Positions 35,060-43,354 of a stretch of 64,000 bases of DNA are shown one piece after another. Location of the stretch: the NCBI GenBank assembly GCA_019635755.1, contig JAHBYW010000001.1, positions 620,001 to 684,000 on the forward strand. Reading direction: 5' to 3'. The position numbers and the translations under genes are program-made. Source of the stretch: Rhizobiaceae bacterium. GTDB lineage: Bacteria > Pseudomonadota > Alphaproteobacteria > Rhizobiales > Rhizobiaceae. Each line of letters opens with the position of its first letter. Position 1 is the first letter of the stretch. The notes below the pieces were generated by a model. It was not told where the DNA came from, did not search any database, and saw nothing but the letters and a program-made list of their open reading frames with translations.

Positions 35060-35521
35060 ATGAAAATGCTCAGAATGATACGCGCCGTGGTGGTGGTGGC
35101 CGCCATTGGAGTCACCGCGCCCGCGATTGCAGACGACGATTCGGGCGCCATACGGCACCTGATGATGGCCACGTTCGACAAGCCCGAGGCGCCGCTCTCC
35201 GTCGATCCAGTCACGGTCTTCAAGGACGTTGCCGTCGCTGGCTGGTCGCAGGGCGATATGGGCGGTCGCGCCCTGTTGCGGAGGAAACACGATACATGGA
35301 CACTGACGCTGTGCAGCGGGGACGCGCTAAAGGAGGCTGGGGCGCTCGAGCAGTTCGGCCTCACCGCCGAGGAAGCCAAGGCGATGGCGAATGCCGTTGT
35401 GGAAGCCGAAGCCAAGATCGATCCGGCCCTCGTGGCGAAGTTCTCGACCTTCGACGGCGTGGTGATGATGGACGGCGACGGACACCATCCACCTGCCCAA
35501 GGGCAGGAGCACAAGAGCTGA
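35060..35521 (+). CDS. Copper uptake system-associated small exported protein
   Basis: 153 residues with a signal peptide (MIRAVVVVAAIGVTAPAIADDD). Mature chain: AIRHLMMATFDKPEAPLSVDPVTVFKDVAVAGWSQGDMGGRALLRR, then one Cys (TLCSGD), and a His-rich tail (DGDGHHPPAQGQEHKS). This composition and its position 27 bases after CopCD match the group annotated as copper uptake system-associated proteins. Biochemical role unknown. Confidence 0.7.
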   Translation: MKMLRMIRAVVVVAAIGVTAPAIADDDSGAIRHLMMATFDKPEAPLSVDPVTVFKDVAVAGWSQGDMGGRALLRRKHDTWTLTLCSGDALKEAGALEQFGLTAEEAKAMANAVVEAEAKIDPALVAKFSTFDGVVMMDGDGHHPPAQGQEHKS

Positions 35522-35582
35522 CCGCACAGCCGCGGCCCGTCGGCTTGCTTATCGCACGGGCCGGACGTGACCCTGCCCGCAT

Positions 35583-35745
35583 GACCGGTGCCGGCCTTCG
35601 ACAGCCTGATGAAACGAAGTCTGGCACAGACAGGTGAAACGCCGCGCTCGTGACCGCAAGCGGAGAGCCGCCGCCACGACCTCACTGGCACGTGCCGGGG
35701 AGACGGAGGCGGCGGAGACCCGCGAGTCAGGGTGTTGGCGGATCC
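35583..35745 (+). promoter_or_regulatory. Cobalamin (B12) riboswitch
   Basis: The leader contains, in order, GGTGCCGGCC, an AGACAGGTGAAAC box, CCGCAAGCGG, TCACTGGCACGTGCCGGGGA, and GACCCGCGAGTCAGG, matching the order of conserved elements in the B12 aptamer. It ends about 50 bases before the start of the CbiM-like gene, where it could hide the AAGGAGAG ribosome site when cobalamin is bound. A covariance-model search would settle it. Confidence 0.8.
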
Positions 35746-35794
35746 CCACACAACCAACCCGTGCCGTCGGTTCGACGGAGAAGGAGAGAGTGAC

Positions 35795-36472
35795 ATGCAC
35801 ATAGAGCCCGGACTGGTGTCCGAATCGAAGATCTGGCTGAGCTACGCCACCGCTGCCGGCGCCGGCGCGTGGACGCTCAAGCTTGCGTGGGAGGCCGCGA
35901 AGGAAAACGGAGCTATGCCGTTGGCGCTGCGCAGCCTGGCGACGACAGCCCTCGTCTTCTGCTTCTTCGAAGTCTTCCCGCACTACCCCGTCGGCGTGTC
36001 GGAAGTTCACCTGATCCTCGGATCGACCCTCTTCCTGCTCTTTGGCGGCGCCGCTGCTGCAATCGGACTGGCTGGGGGATTGTTGCTCCAGGGGTTCTTC
36101 TTCGCGCCCTTCGATCTCCCACAATACGGCATGAACGTCACCACGCTACTGGTGCCGTTGTTCGCCCTGCAGGCACTGGCTTCCCGCGTCATCGCCCCGA
36201 ACACGCCCTACGTGGATCTCCGCTACAGCCAGGCCCTCGCGCTCTCGACCACGTACCAGGCGGGCATCGTTGCCTGGGTCGCGTTCTGGGCGCTTTACGG
36301 GCAAGGCTTCGCGGGAGACAATCTGGCCTCCGTCGCCCTCTTTGGGAGCGCCTACATGTTGGTGATCGTGATCGAACCGCTGGCTGACATCGTGGTGCTC
36401 GCGGCCGCCAAGGCGGTCAGCGCCCTGAGGGACAGTTCGCTCGTCGAGCGGCGGCTGTTCAGTGCCGCTTGA
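35795..36472 (+). CDS. CbiM-like energy-coupling factor permease (cobalt uptake)
   Basis: 225 residues, six to seven hydrophobic helices. Starts MHIEPG, the equivalent of the CbiM/NikM MHIPDG end, in which the free N-terminus and His2 bind the metal; this fixes the ATG at 35795 with AAGGAGAG eight bases upstream. No CbiN, CbiQ or CbiO gene follows, so energy coupling must come from elsewhere or the protein acts alone. The B12 riboswitch upstream argues for cobalt over copper as substrate despite the copper genes before it. Confidence 0.78.
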   Translation: MHIEPGLVSESKIWLSYATAAGAGAWTLKLAWEAAKENGAMPLALRSLATTALVFCFFEVFPHYPVGVSEVHLILGSTLFLLFGGAAAAIGLAGGLLLQGFFFAPFDLPQYGMNVTTLLVPLFALQALASRVIAPNTPYVDLRYSQALALSTTYQAGIVAWVAFWALYGQGFAGDNLASVALFGSAYMLVIVIEPLADIVVLAAAKAVSALRDSSLVERRLFSAA

Positions 36473-36768
36473 CCCTGCTGGCGCTCTCGCCCGACAAGGC
36501 AGGGGCGCCGCGGTCTATCGGCGACACCCCTGGAGAAGAGTACGGCCTCCGGGATGGGCCGAGAACACAGGACGACGCGCCGTTGCGTCACCCGCGCAGT
36601 CCACGTCTCGACCTCTGTCTGGGCCGAGCCGTGGAGCGATGCGGGTCATCCCGGATCGGGAGCCTTGTGACGGGCGATGGGATTGACTATTTGCCGGCCA
36701 TGGGTACAACGCGGCGCGTACGGTGCTCCTGAAAAAGGGCGCCGTCTTGGCTGGTTCACTGGCCCATT

Positions 36769-36842
36769 TGGGGAATAGGTTAACGGTAGACCCACGGACT
36801 CTGACTCCGTTAGTCCTGGTTCGAATCCAGGTTCCCCAGCCA
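36769..36842 (+). tRNA. tRNA-Gln (CTG)
   Basis: Full cloverleaf: acceptor TGGGGAA paired with TTCCCCA, anticodon arm ACGGA-CTCTGAC-TCCGT giving anticodon CTG, T-arm CCTGGTTCGAATCCAGG, discriminator G and an encoded CCA. About 570 bases without a recognisable gene and then a defence/phage-like block follow its 3' end, the usual position for integrated elements. Confidence 0.95.
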
Positions 36843-37413
36843 CTCATTAATCTATTGAAATCGCTAAATAAATCGCCTTTTGGACTGGCACGATAATCCG
36901 GTCGATGTCGCCCCATGTCGCGATTTTATACCGGATTCATACCAACGGCGCTTTTCTAGGCCCTGCTGGATCGGTCAACTCGTTGGGCCGTCGCGACATC
37001 TGCCTGCCGCACCTAAGCGGTCTTGGGTTCCGAAGTCTCGCATGCCTTCAGTCGGCTCGACAGGAGGGTACCCCGTCGCTGGCGGTCGGCTGGCGCAGCC
37101 TGTTTCGAGGATATTGACGCTCCAAATGTCCGACGGAACGCGTCCCAAACGCTACAGAAGCCTCCCCGTCAGGAGGCCATGTCGGCGGCAACATTCGAGT
37201 GAGGTGGGGAGGCCGCGCATGACCGCCCAAGGGGCGGAGCCGTGGTCTCGCTTGCGATACTGCCCTTGCCCTCCGGAGGGCGTATGCGGGGCAGCCGTGC
37301 TGGCGGACGTGCAGCACGTTTAGACTCCGGGAGAGTGCGCTGGCGCAGCCTAAGGAGGCCACCACAACCGAAGTAGGAACATCCTGCGCCGCCGGCGCGA
37401 ATGGCGGAAGGGG
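36843..37413. other. Gene-free spacer after tRNA-Gln
   Basis: No convincing gene, integrase or remnant is seen. The first 100 bases are AT-richer than the neighbourhood. GCTGGCGCAGCCT occurs twice (near 37090 and 37340). Possible scar of an integration event at the tRNA. Confidence 0.5.
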
Positions 37414-38586
37414 TTACGCCGCCTGCGGCGCGGCTTCAGCCTCCACGATGAACCGGGCACGCTCGTACAGCTCATCGAACGTGATCACTTCCGGACGCAG
37501 GAGATTCCTGCGGTACAACTCGAAGCTCCGGAAGCGGCGCTCGTTGACGCCGAACTCGCCCTGGAACTCGGTCAGCCTCCCGCAGATCACGAAGGACCGC
37601 GGCTCGGTCGTGAACAGCGTCTCGCCAGTCCACTCGCCGTCCGCATCCGTGATCGATTCCTGCGCGCGCCAGCCCTCGAGCGCCGCCGACACCGTGCCCT
37701 GCACCTGCGCGACGGCACCCGACAGGTCCTTCGACGGCTGCCAGATGCCGGGTCGGTAGGCGTCGGCAGACACCAGCGGCGAGTCGTGGCGCTTGAACTC
37801 CACGAAACAGGCAGTCGAGATCAGGGCGCGGGACTTCAGGAGCGCGTCGACGCGCTTTCCCGGCCCGGAGATCGAGAAGCCCTTGACCACCTGCTCCAGC
37901 TTGCGGTTGTCCAGCGGCCCGAAGTGGATCAGCGACAGGCCGCAGCCGAATATCCACGGGTTCGCCTCGAAGAACTGCTGCCAGACATCCTCCGGTCCCT
38001 TCGGGTGATTCTCGAGGACAGCTAGGAAGTGATCCCGGTCGTTCAGGAGACGCTCGAACTCGCGGAGCTGGCGCTTCCGGTAGCCGAGGGCGACGACATC
38101 TTCGGAAGTGATCTCGTTCCGGGCGAGTGCGGCCAGAAGCTCCTGGTTGTCGGCGGCGATGCGGCGCATCTGGTCAGGGCTCAGCAGGAGCTGTTCGAGG
38201 TCCGCGTCGGTGATGTTGACCTTGCCCGCGTCCGGGAAGTGGATCTGCTTCAGGTTGGTCAGGAACTTCAGTAGGGTGGCGATCTCCCCCGGCATAAAGG
38301 TGAAGTGCTCCCTCGCCATGCCCGCCCCGGTGAACTTCTGGATAGTCACCGTCTGGAAGGCTCGGTCGTCCTCCATGAAAGTTGCCTTGATGTGGACCCG
38401 CCCGCCGGGCGACTGCCTCAGGACGACCTCCTCCTTCACGTCACAGAAGGCGTAGCCATCGCCGCCGTCGATATACTTGTTCCCGATGCGCAGCCGCCTG
38501 CCCATGAAGTCGGGGATCGACGGCCCGACATAGGTCTTGTCCGTGCGGCTGCGCTGGAAAATCGTCAGTTCATCTGCTTCGTCCAA
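37414..38586 (-). CDS. Shedu-like anti-phage nuclease (DUF4263, SduA type)
   Basis: 390 residues, close to the length of known SduA. The C-terminal half has the DUF4263 pattern: EDVWQQFFEANPWIFGCGLSLIHF (200-222), RVDALLKS with Asp247, and ACFVEFKRHDSPL with Glu263 and Lys265. Together these make a PD-(D/E)XK nuclease centre. The N-terminal 200 residues are a regulatory-type region with no clear match. Shedu alone protects against phage in other bacteria. Here it is 56 bases downstream of vsr in the same direction as the restriction-modification genes, forming a defence cassette. Confidence 0.82.
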   Translation of the reverse strand: MDEADELTIFQRSRTDKTYVGPSIPDFMGRRLRIGNKYIDGGDGYAFCDVKEEVVLRQSPGGRVHIKATFMEDDRAFQTVTIQKFTGAGMAREHFTFMPGEIATLLKFLTNLKQIHFPDAGKVNITDADLEQLLLSPDQMRRIAADNQELLAALARNEITSEDVVALGYRKRQLREFERLLNDRDHFLAVLENHPKGPEDVWQQFFEANPWIFGCGLSLIHFGPLDNRKLEQVVKGFSISGPGKRVDALLKSRALISTACFVEFKRHDSPLVSADAYRPGIWQPSKDLSGAVAQVQGTVSAALEGWRAQESITDADGEWTGETLFTTEPRSFVICGRLTEFQGEFGVNERRFRSFELYRRNLLRPEVITFDELYERARFIVEAEAAPQAA

Positions 38587-38642
38587 TTGCGAATCCTTTC
38601 GCGGTGGACCATTCTATCAGAAAGCAACAGAGTTCCGTTGTG

Positions 38643-39065
38643 TCAGGAGCCGCTTTCCCCAAGCAGAAAGGCCCGCAGGCGCCGCTCGAGTTCTTCGCGC
38701 CGGGCAGGTCCTGTTTCGCATTCCCACACCACGAGGATGTCCCAGCCGAGACCGCGAAGCGCTGCCTCGTTGGAACGGTCCCGCCCCGCGTTTCCCTCCA
38801 GCTTGGGCGCCCAAAATTCCTGCCGGGTCTTCGGCACGCGGGCGCGCCAACAGGACGGATCGGGATGCTGGTGCCAGAAGCATCCGCGGACCTCGATCGC
38901 CTTCCTGATGCGAGGCAGCACGAGGTCAGGCTTGCCGGGCAGGTCCTTGCGATGGAGCCGGAAGCGGAATCCGATGGCGTGAACGAGGCGGCGGACCACC
39001 ATTTCCGGCTTGGTGTCCTTGCCCTTCACGAGCGCCATTTGGGCGCTGCGCGCTGGGTCCGTCAT
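38643..39065 (-). CDS. vsr: Very short patch repair endonuclease
   Basis: 140 residues with the full Vsr pattern: MALVKGKDTKPEMVVRRLVHAIGFRFRLH, KPDLVLPRIRKAIEVRGCFWHQH (metal Asp, then the Cys/His site) and FWAPKLEGNAGRDRSNEAALRGLGW. It nicks beside T:G mismatches that arise when 5-methylcytosine deaminates, so it protects the methylated sites of the adjacent C5-methyltransferase. Overlaps the restriction enzyme stop by four bases. Confidence 0.92.
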   Translation of the reverse strand: MTDPARSAQMALVKGKDTKPEMVVRRLVHAIGFRFRLHRKDLPGKPDLVLPRIRKAIEVRGCFWHQHPDPSCWRARVPKTRQEFWAPKLEGNAGRDRSNEAALRGLGWDILVVWECETGPARREELERRLRAFLLGESGS

Positions 39066-39835
39066 GCTCCCTTGGAAAGCGCGTCCACCTGGCCGGGGTA
39101 CGATACGCCTTCCTTCTCGGGGTAAAGGATCACTCGGTTGGGGAGCACGGTGGCGCGCCAGCCGTCCGGCAGCGCCTCCAGGAACAGCTTCAGCGCCCTG
39201 CGTGTCGTCATCGGACCTTCGGGCACTATGAGGGTTCGGTCACGCATGAGCTCGTGGCCTTTCGACCAGTGCCCGCCGTCCGTGTCATAGCGGAAAATGT
39301 ACGGCAGGTTGTTCTTCAGTACGAGCACGGCTGCGAGCAGCTGGTGCTCGCCCGGCTCAAGGAACGGCACTACCTCATCGATGTCCACGGGATACTCGAG
39401 GTCGTAGACCGCCGGGTCTTGCCCCTCCCGGCGGCGGCCCGGATCGTTCGATCCGAAGCCCGAGTAGTTCCATACGGGACGCGCTCCGCGGTGCTTCGTA
39501 TACTCCTCGATCAGCATGGCTTCGAGATCGAAGTTGGAGAACACGAAGATGCGGACGGCCTTGAAGGTGACGTCGGCGGGATCGATGTTGCGGCGGTGCC
39601 GCACGAAGTTCAGATGCCTTACCAGCCTGTTCCGGAAGCCTGCCTTCGAGTCGGTCTTTCCGATGTAAACCAGCGTGCCCTTCAGGAAGAGGAGGTAGGC
39701 GCCCTGCGCACCGTCCGGGATAGCGCCCCGGAGGTTCTCTTCCGTCAGCGGGGTCTCCGGCATGGAGTCGAAGTACTTTGGGAGCTCCGCCCGCATCACC
39801 GCAGGGATGTCGAGTTCGAACTCGGCGTAGCTCAT
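39062..39835 (-). CDS. Eco29kI-like GIY-YIG restriction endonuclease
   Basis: 257 residues. The GIY-YIG core is GAYLLFLKGTLVYIGK (Tyr47, Tyr57), with Arg70 and His74 (RLVRH), a Glu in LIEEY (110/111) and Asn123 in VWNYSGFGSNDPGRR. This spacing and the GFG-x-N/H-DPG tail are those of Eco29kI, which cuts CCGCGG. It lies directly after its cognate methyltransferase on the minus strand. Recognition of CCGCGG is inferred from family and not shown. Confidence 0.82.
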   Translation of the reverse strand: MSYAEFELDIPAVMRAELPKYFDSMPETPLTEENLRGAIPDGAQGAYLLFLKGTLVYIGKTDSKAGFRNRLVRHLNFVRHRRNIDPADVTFKAVRIFVFSNFDLEAMLIEEYTKHRGARPVWNYSGFGSNDPGRRREGQDPAVYDLEYPVDIDEVVPFLEPGEHQLLAAVLVLKNNLPYIFRYDTDGGHWSKGHELMRDRTLIVPEGPMTTRRALKLFLEALPDGWRATVLPNRVILYPEKEGVSYPGQVDALSKGA

Positions 39836-39836
39836 T

Positions 39837-41063
39837 CTATGCCGCCCTGCGCGACGGCCTGCGAGCCTTCGAAAGGATTCCCTGCATGTGGCGGCCGAAG
39901 GATTCGGCGAGCTGGACGGGCGCGGCGTTGCCCAACTGCCGCATATTCTCGGTCCAGCTGCCGACGAACTCGTAGTCGTCTGGCAGGCCCTGCAGTCTGG
40001 CAGCCTCGCGGACGGTGAAATACCTGACGCTGCCGTCCTCGAACGACATCATGTTCTCGCCGCCGGGCACGCCGTGCACGCCCGCTTTCAGCGCCTTGGC
40101 GGGCTCGTCGATAGGGCTGCCCGTGTGTCCGGGATAGGCCCGCGCGCCGGGCTGCATGATGTGATTCGGCACGTCGGGCCGGGATCCCGGCTTGCCGAGT
40201 CCGGAAATGGCGTCGCGGACCGTCACCCACGGGAGTCCTTCTGGCTCCCTTCCCACACGACGGAGCGCTTCCACCGTGCGGCAGTCGGCGGCGTTGCCCG
40301 GCCACTGGGGCGGCTTCCGGACACGGTGCCTGCGCCAGTAATCTCCCGTCACGAATTGGTCCCAGAGAAGGCGTTCGCGGCTGTGAGTCGGAGCCGGCGG
40401 CTCGAAGGAGGGCGCGACGTTCTTGTGCAGGCCCATGAAAAGCACGCGGTGGCGTTTCTGCGGAGCGCCGTAGTCGGCCGCGTTCACCTTCACGACGCAC
40501 ACCTGGTGGGTGCCCTCGGCTTCGTACTCACGCAGGCGAACTAGGTGGCTGGCCCGATCCTCGTCCTCGCCCTGCGCGAGATCGGGTTCCGTCAGCGACA
40601 GCCTGATCCACTCGAGGTGTTCCGAGAACTTGGGACGCAGGAGGCCGCGGACATTCTCGAACAGGAATCCAAGCGGCTTGATCTCGCGCACCGCGCGCAC
40701 CGCCTCCGGCCACATGTCACGGCCGTCTTCCTCCCCGCGGTGAAGTCCGCCGATTGAGAAGGGCTGACAGGGCGGCCCCCCGGCGACGAACTCGGCCTTC
40801 CGGTTGAACCATGACCAATCAACCGCGCGGACGTCATCGTCATGGACCTGCCAGTGGCCCACGTGCTCGATGCGGCGGTCGATGTTGTGGCGCATGTTGA
40901 CGACGGAGTGGCGGTCCCGCTCCACCAAGAGCAGATGCTCGAACCCCGCCCGGGCGAGGCCCAGGGCAAGTCCTCCACAACCGCTGAACATCTCGACGCT
41001 ACGCACGGATTCTCCCCATTTGGTGCGAAGAGTCGTTACGGAGCCAGGATTCGCAACCACCAT
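39837..41063 (-). CDS. DNA (cytosine-5-)-methyltransferase of the type II R-M system
   Basis: 408 residues with the C5-methyltransferase motifs in order: I (EMFSGCGGLALGLARAGFEH), IV (AGGPPCQPFSIGG, nucleophile Cys99), VI (LFENVRGLL), VIII (KRHRVLFMG) and X (RQLGNAAPVQLAESFGRHM). A variable region of about 100 residues lies between VIII and IX. ATG at 41063; an in-frame later start would still keep motif I. One base separates its stop from the endonuclease ATG. Confidence 0.92.
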   Translation of the reverse strand: MVVANPGSVTTLRTKWGESVRSVEMFSGCGGLALGLARAGFEHLLLVERDRHSVVNMRHNIDRRIEHVGHWQVHDDDVRAVDWSWFNRKAEFVAGGPPCQPFSIGGLHRGEEDGRDMWPEAVRAVREIKPLGFLFENVRGLLRPKFSEHLEWIRLSLTEPDLAQGEDEDRASHLVRLREYEAEGTHQVCVVKVNAADYGAPQKRHRVLFMGLHKNVAPSFEPPAPTHSRERLLWDQFVTGDYWRRHRVRKPPQWPGNAADCRTVEALRRVGREPEGLPWVTVRDAISGLGKPGSRPDVPNHIMQPGARAYPGHTGSPIDEPAKALKAGVHGVPGGENMMSFEDGSVRYFTVREAARLQGLPDDYEFVGSWTENMRQLGNAAPVQLAESFGRHMQGILSKARRPSRRAA

Positions 41064-41169
41064 CGATTCGTTTCCACAGACTTGAATCCTACCTTGGGGG
41101 CAGAATCAAGAACAATTGGTGAACGATGTTGACGCAGGTGGGTTTCGCGGGGCTTGCGTCAAGGATTCG

Positions 41170-41550
41170 CTAGCGCCCCGGCAGCCGCCACCGCCCGGCT
41201 TCGTAGTCCTCGTTCGCGGCATCCAGCAGGTCCCCGTAGGACTCGCACTGTGCCAGCCGCTGCGGCACCCCGGCCTCGTCGACGTCCTCGAGCCAGTCGT
41301 CACCGTGGTCCAACGCAGCCCGTAGCCACCGGACGACGAGTTCGTCGTCCGGCCCGCCGAACAACCCACTCAAGTCGCCCATTTTCGCCGTCCGGCCCGG
41401 CCCTCGTCGCACCAGCGTCTCCCGCAGTGATGCCGCCGCGATCCTGCCGATCGAGGCCTCGAGCAGCAGAAGCAGGCGCGCGTCGCCGTCGGCGAACGAT
41501 GCAAGCCAACGGCCGAAGAATTCCCGTTCGTGGGGTCGAAGCCTGTCCAT
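41170..41550 (-). CDS. Hypothetical protein, 126 residues
   Basis: Not recognised. MDRLRPHEREFFGRWLASFADGDARLLLLLEASIGRIAAASLRETLVRR, then an acidic C-terminus (LDHGDDWLEDVDEAGVPQRLAQCESYGDLLDAANEDYEAGRW). Soluble and helical. The start at 41550 is chosen as the first Met of the protein-like part; the longer frame upstream is Arg/Pro-rich shadow of the gene at 41679. Probably element-encoded. Confidence 0.6.
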   Translation of the reverse strand: MDRLRPHEREFFGRWLASFADGDARLLLLLEASIGRIAAASLRETLVRRGPGRTAKMGDLSGLFGGPDDELVVRWLRAALDHGDDWLEDVDEAGVPQRLAQCESYGDLLDAANEDYEAGRWRLPGR

Positions 41551-41678
41551 ACCCCCGAGATAGCACGCCGGGACGCAGGCGAGAGCCCCGGCCGGAACAG
41601 ATCGGATCCGAGCGACCCCTTTAGATCTCTCCTGGATCCCCGTATGCGATGCTCCTTGGACGAACGCAGGAGGCCGTG

Positions 41679-41981
41679 ATGGTGAAGGACAGCGGATACA
41701 ACGTAGGCATGCAGGCGACGGGCGTAGGCCTCGCTGTAGGCGCGCTGCTGTGGACCGGCCACGCCAAGGCCGTCGAGGCCGTGCGCGCGGACCGCGAGGC
41801 CCGGGAGCAGGCCGCATACGACGCGGCCGTGGCGTACCGTCTCGGCAACGCCGCCGAAGTCGAAGCCCTCGCGCTGGAGCTGGCCGACGAACTCGCCGAA
41901 GCCAAGGCCGAGATCGTCCGGCTGCGTCGCCAACTCGGTCAGAAGCAGGCCTACATCGACAGCCTGCGGAGGCCGTCATAA
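41679..41981 (+). CDS. Hypothetical small membrane/coiled-coil protein
   Basis: 100 residues from an ATG with AGGAGG six bases upstream. Short hydrophobic stretch (GMQATGVGLAVGALLWTG) and then a long Ala/Glu/Leu coiled coil ending in LRRQLGQKQAYIDSLRRPS. Resembles small phage or plasmid membrane proteins in build; no family recognised. Confidence 0.65.
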   Translation: MVKDSGYNVGMQATGVGLAVGALLWTGHAKAVEAVRADREAREQAAYDAAVAYRLGNAAEVEALALELADELAEAKAEIVRLRRQLGQKQAYIDSLRRPS

Positions 41982-42178
41982 ACGGGTCCGCGTACGACCT
42001 GATCGGGGACCTCGCGCATGAGGCCCCCGAAATCGGCGACGCGGTCCTCGCGTGGAAACGAGACCGGGCGCAGGCGACGGTCCGGGCCGCCATCGAGCGT
42101 GACCGGGTGCGCCGCATCTACGTTGCATGGGAGAGCCTGCTGCGGCGGGACCGGGCGGCGCGACCCGCAATCGACTGA
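41978..42178 (+). CDS. Hypothetical short reading frame without a normal start codon
   Basis: Protein-like frame of 66 residues (NGSAYDLIGDLAHEAPEIGDAVLAWKRDRAQATVRAAIERDRVRRIYVAWESLL) that begins exactly where the preceding gene stops. The junction reads ATAA: a usual coupled start would be ATGA, and the only codon at the right place is ATA. Either a non-standard ATA start, a decayed start, or a gene fused by read-through. Function unknown. Confidence 0.4.
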   Translation: MNGSAYDLIGDLAHEAPEIGDAVLAWKRDRAQATVRAAIERDRVRRIYVAWESLLRRDRAARPAID

Positions 42179-42181
42179 GGC

Positions 42182-42730
42182 CTAGGCCGCCAGCCTCCGG
42201 CCGCGGTCCGCCATGATGCGCTCCCGCAGGGCGTCGCGGACGCGCTCGCGTGGGTCGGCTGGCACGGCCTCGACAACCCCTGCAGGACGCATCTCAGGCA
42301 ACCCGACGATGCCGGACCGCTTGCCCGTCACCGCGCGCTGGCATGCAACCGGGCCGGCCGCGGCCAGTCTCTCCAGGTCGGCATCGGACAGGCCCATCAG
42401 CCACCCGGCCTGAGCCGCAGACAGACATGTCAGATCGACGGCCCCGCGGATGTACGGGTCCCGGGCGCTGGCGTACTGGTGCACGGCCGCGCCGATGTCG
42501 GACACGGGGGTGTGGGTCCTTTCGATCTTGCGGTCCAGCGCGGACTCGAACCTGTCCATGACTGAAGCCGGGGTCGCGGCTGGCGGGGTGATCTGCGGGA
42601 CGGACGGGGGACGTACCCCGAGCAGGCGGCACAGAGCCGCGACGACCGCGTAGACGGCGTTCAGGACCGCTTGCGTGAGCCTCAGCCCGAGCGCCGTCAC
42701 GCCCTTCCCGAAATCCAGAACACCCTTCAT
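42182..42730 (-). CDS. Hypothetical protein, 182 residues
   Basis: Not recognised. A hydrophobic N-terminal segment (LTQAVLNAVYAVVAALCRLLG) and then a soluble helical part (MDRFESALDRKIERTHTPVSDIG, LSAAQAGWLMGLSDADLERLA). ATG at 42730 has AGGGAG upstream. Divergent from the small-gene string that starts at 43011; the shared intergenic region is rich in palindromes. Confidence 0.6.
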   Translation of the reverse strand: MKGVLDFGKGVTALGLRLTQAVLNAVYAVVAALCRLLGVRPPSVPQITPPAATPASVMDRFESALDRKIERTHTPVSDIGAAVHQYASARDPYIRGAVDLTCLSAAQAGWLMGLSDADLERLAAAGPVACQRAVTGKRSGIVGLPEMRPAGVVEAVPADPRERVRDALRERIMADRGRRLAA

Positions 42731-43010
42731 CGACGACTCCCTGAGTAATGGTTGACAAAGCGACGGACCATCAGGCGCGTCTATATTGTTGACAACGAAG
42801 GTCTCTCGGCGGCTTGCAATTGTCCAGTGGAGAGACGTCCTAATTGTTGACAGAAAAAAGTTGGTTGACGAGGGCGAGGTATTGCTAGCCGCCTGCGCGA
42901 CGACTGAATTTTTTCTCGAAAAATTGCGAATCAAGACTTGCGGTGCGCATCGATGCGCACAAACATCGAGTCATGGGCGGCAACGAAGCGAGCCACACAG
43001 GAGAGACAAG
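42731..43010. promoter_or_regulatory. AT-rich divergent regulatory region with palindromes and repeated TTGACA elements
   Basis: Contains GTTGACA at 42751, 42788 and 42846 and GTTGACG at 42864, consistent with several -35 boxes or a repeated operator. AATTTTT/AAAAATT form an inverted repeat at 42907-42925. A perfect 18-bp palindrome, GTGCGCATCGATGCGCAC, lies at 42943-42960, 50 bases before the gene at 43011. Markedly AT-richer than all surrounding DNA. Probably the control region of the element. Confidence 0.55.
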
Positions 43011-43241
43011 ATGACCCAGATTTCGAAGACTCCCTCAGCGAAGAGCATTGCCACGAAGGCGGGATACGAGGTCGTCGAGGGCGCGTACATCGGCACCTCG
43101 GAGGACTGCGCTGGTCGCTGGTACGTGCAGCACGAGAGCGACGAGGTTGTCGACCGTCGGGGCCAGGGCTTCGCGACCAAGAAGGCCGCGTGGGAGGCGG
43201 CGGCATTCCAGGCCACCTACAAGTACGCCGAAGCAGCCTGA
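43011..43241 (+). CDS. Hypothetical protein of the hairpin-linked gene string (1)
   Basis: 76 residues: MTQISKTPSAKSIATKAGYEVVEGAYIGTSEDCAGRWYVQHESDEVVDRRGQGFATKKAAWEAAAF. AGGAGAG precedes the ATG. No family recognised; size and style fit phage accessory genes. A hairpin pair begins seven bases past the stop. Confidence 0.65.
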   Translation: MTQISKTPSAKSIATKAGYEVVEGAYIGTSEDCAGRWYVQHESDEVVDRRGQGFATKKAAWEAAAFQATYKYAEAA

Positions 43242-43247
43242 GGGAAC

Positions 43248-43309
43248 GCGGGGGACATCCCCCGCTGCCCCCTCCCGAGGTCTCCATGAGAGGCCTCCGG
43301 CGGCGGCAG
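43248..43309 (+). ncRNA. Intergenic double-hairpin element, copy A
   Basis: Hairpin 1: GCGGGGG-ACAT-CCCCCGC (43248-43265). Hairpin 2, sharing its last C: CTGCCCCCTCC ... CCTCCGGCGGCGGCAG with an inner GAGGTCTC/AGAGGCCTC stem (43265-43309). Same two-part structure as copies B and C, with changed stems that still pair. Role unknown: transcript processing, stability or termination control between genes. Confidence 0.6.
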
Positions 43310-43354
43310 AGAGCCGACCGACAACGAGCATCAAGTCAGGAAAGGACAGCTCAC

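Noticed and set aside
35795-36472. Reading the membrane protein as a copper transporter because of its neighbours
   Set aside because: MHIEPG N-terminus and an upstream cobalamin riboswitch fit cobalt uptake better.
36905-37117. 70-codon frame downstream of tRNA-Gln, considered as an integrase remnant
   Set aside because: No tyrosine or serine recombinase motif is present and codon content is not protein-like.
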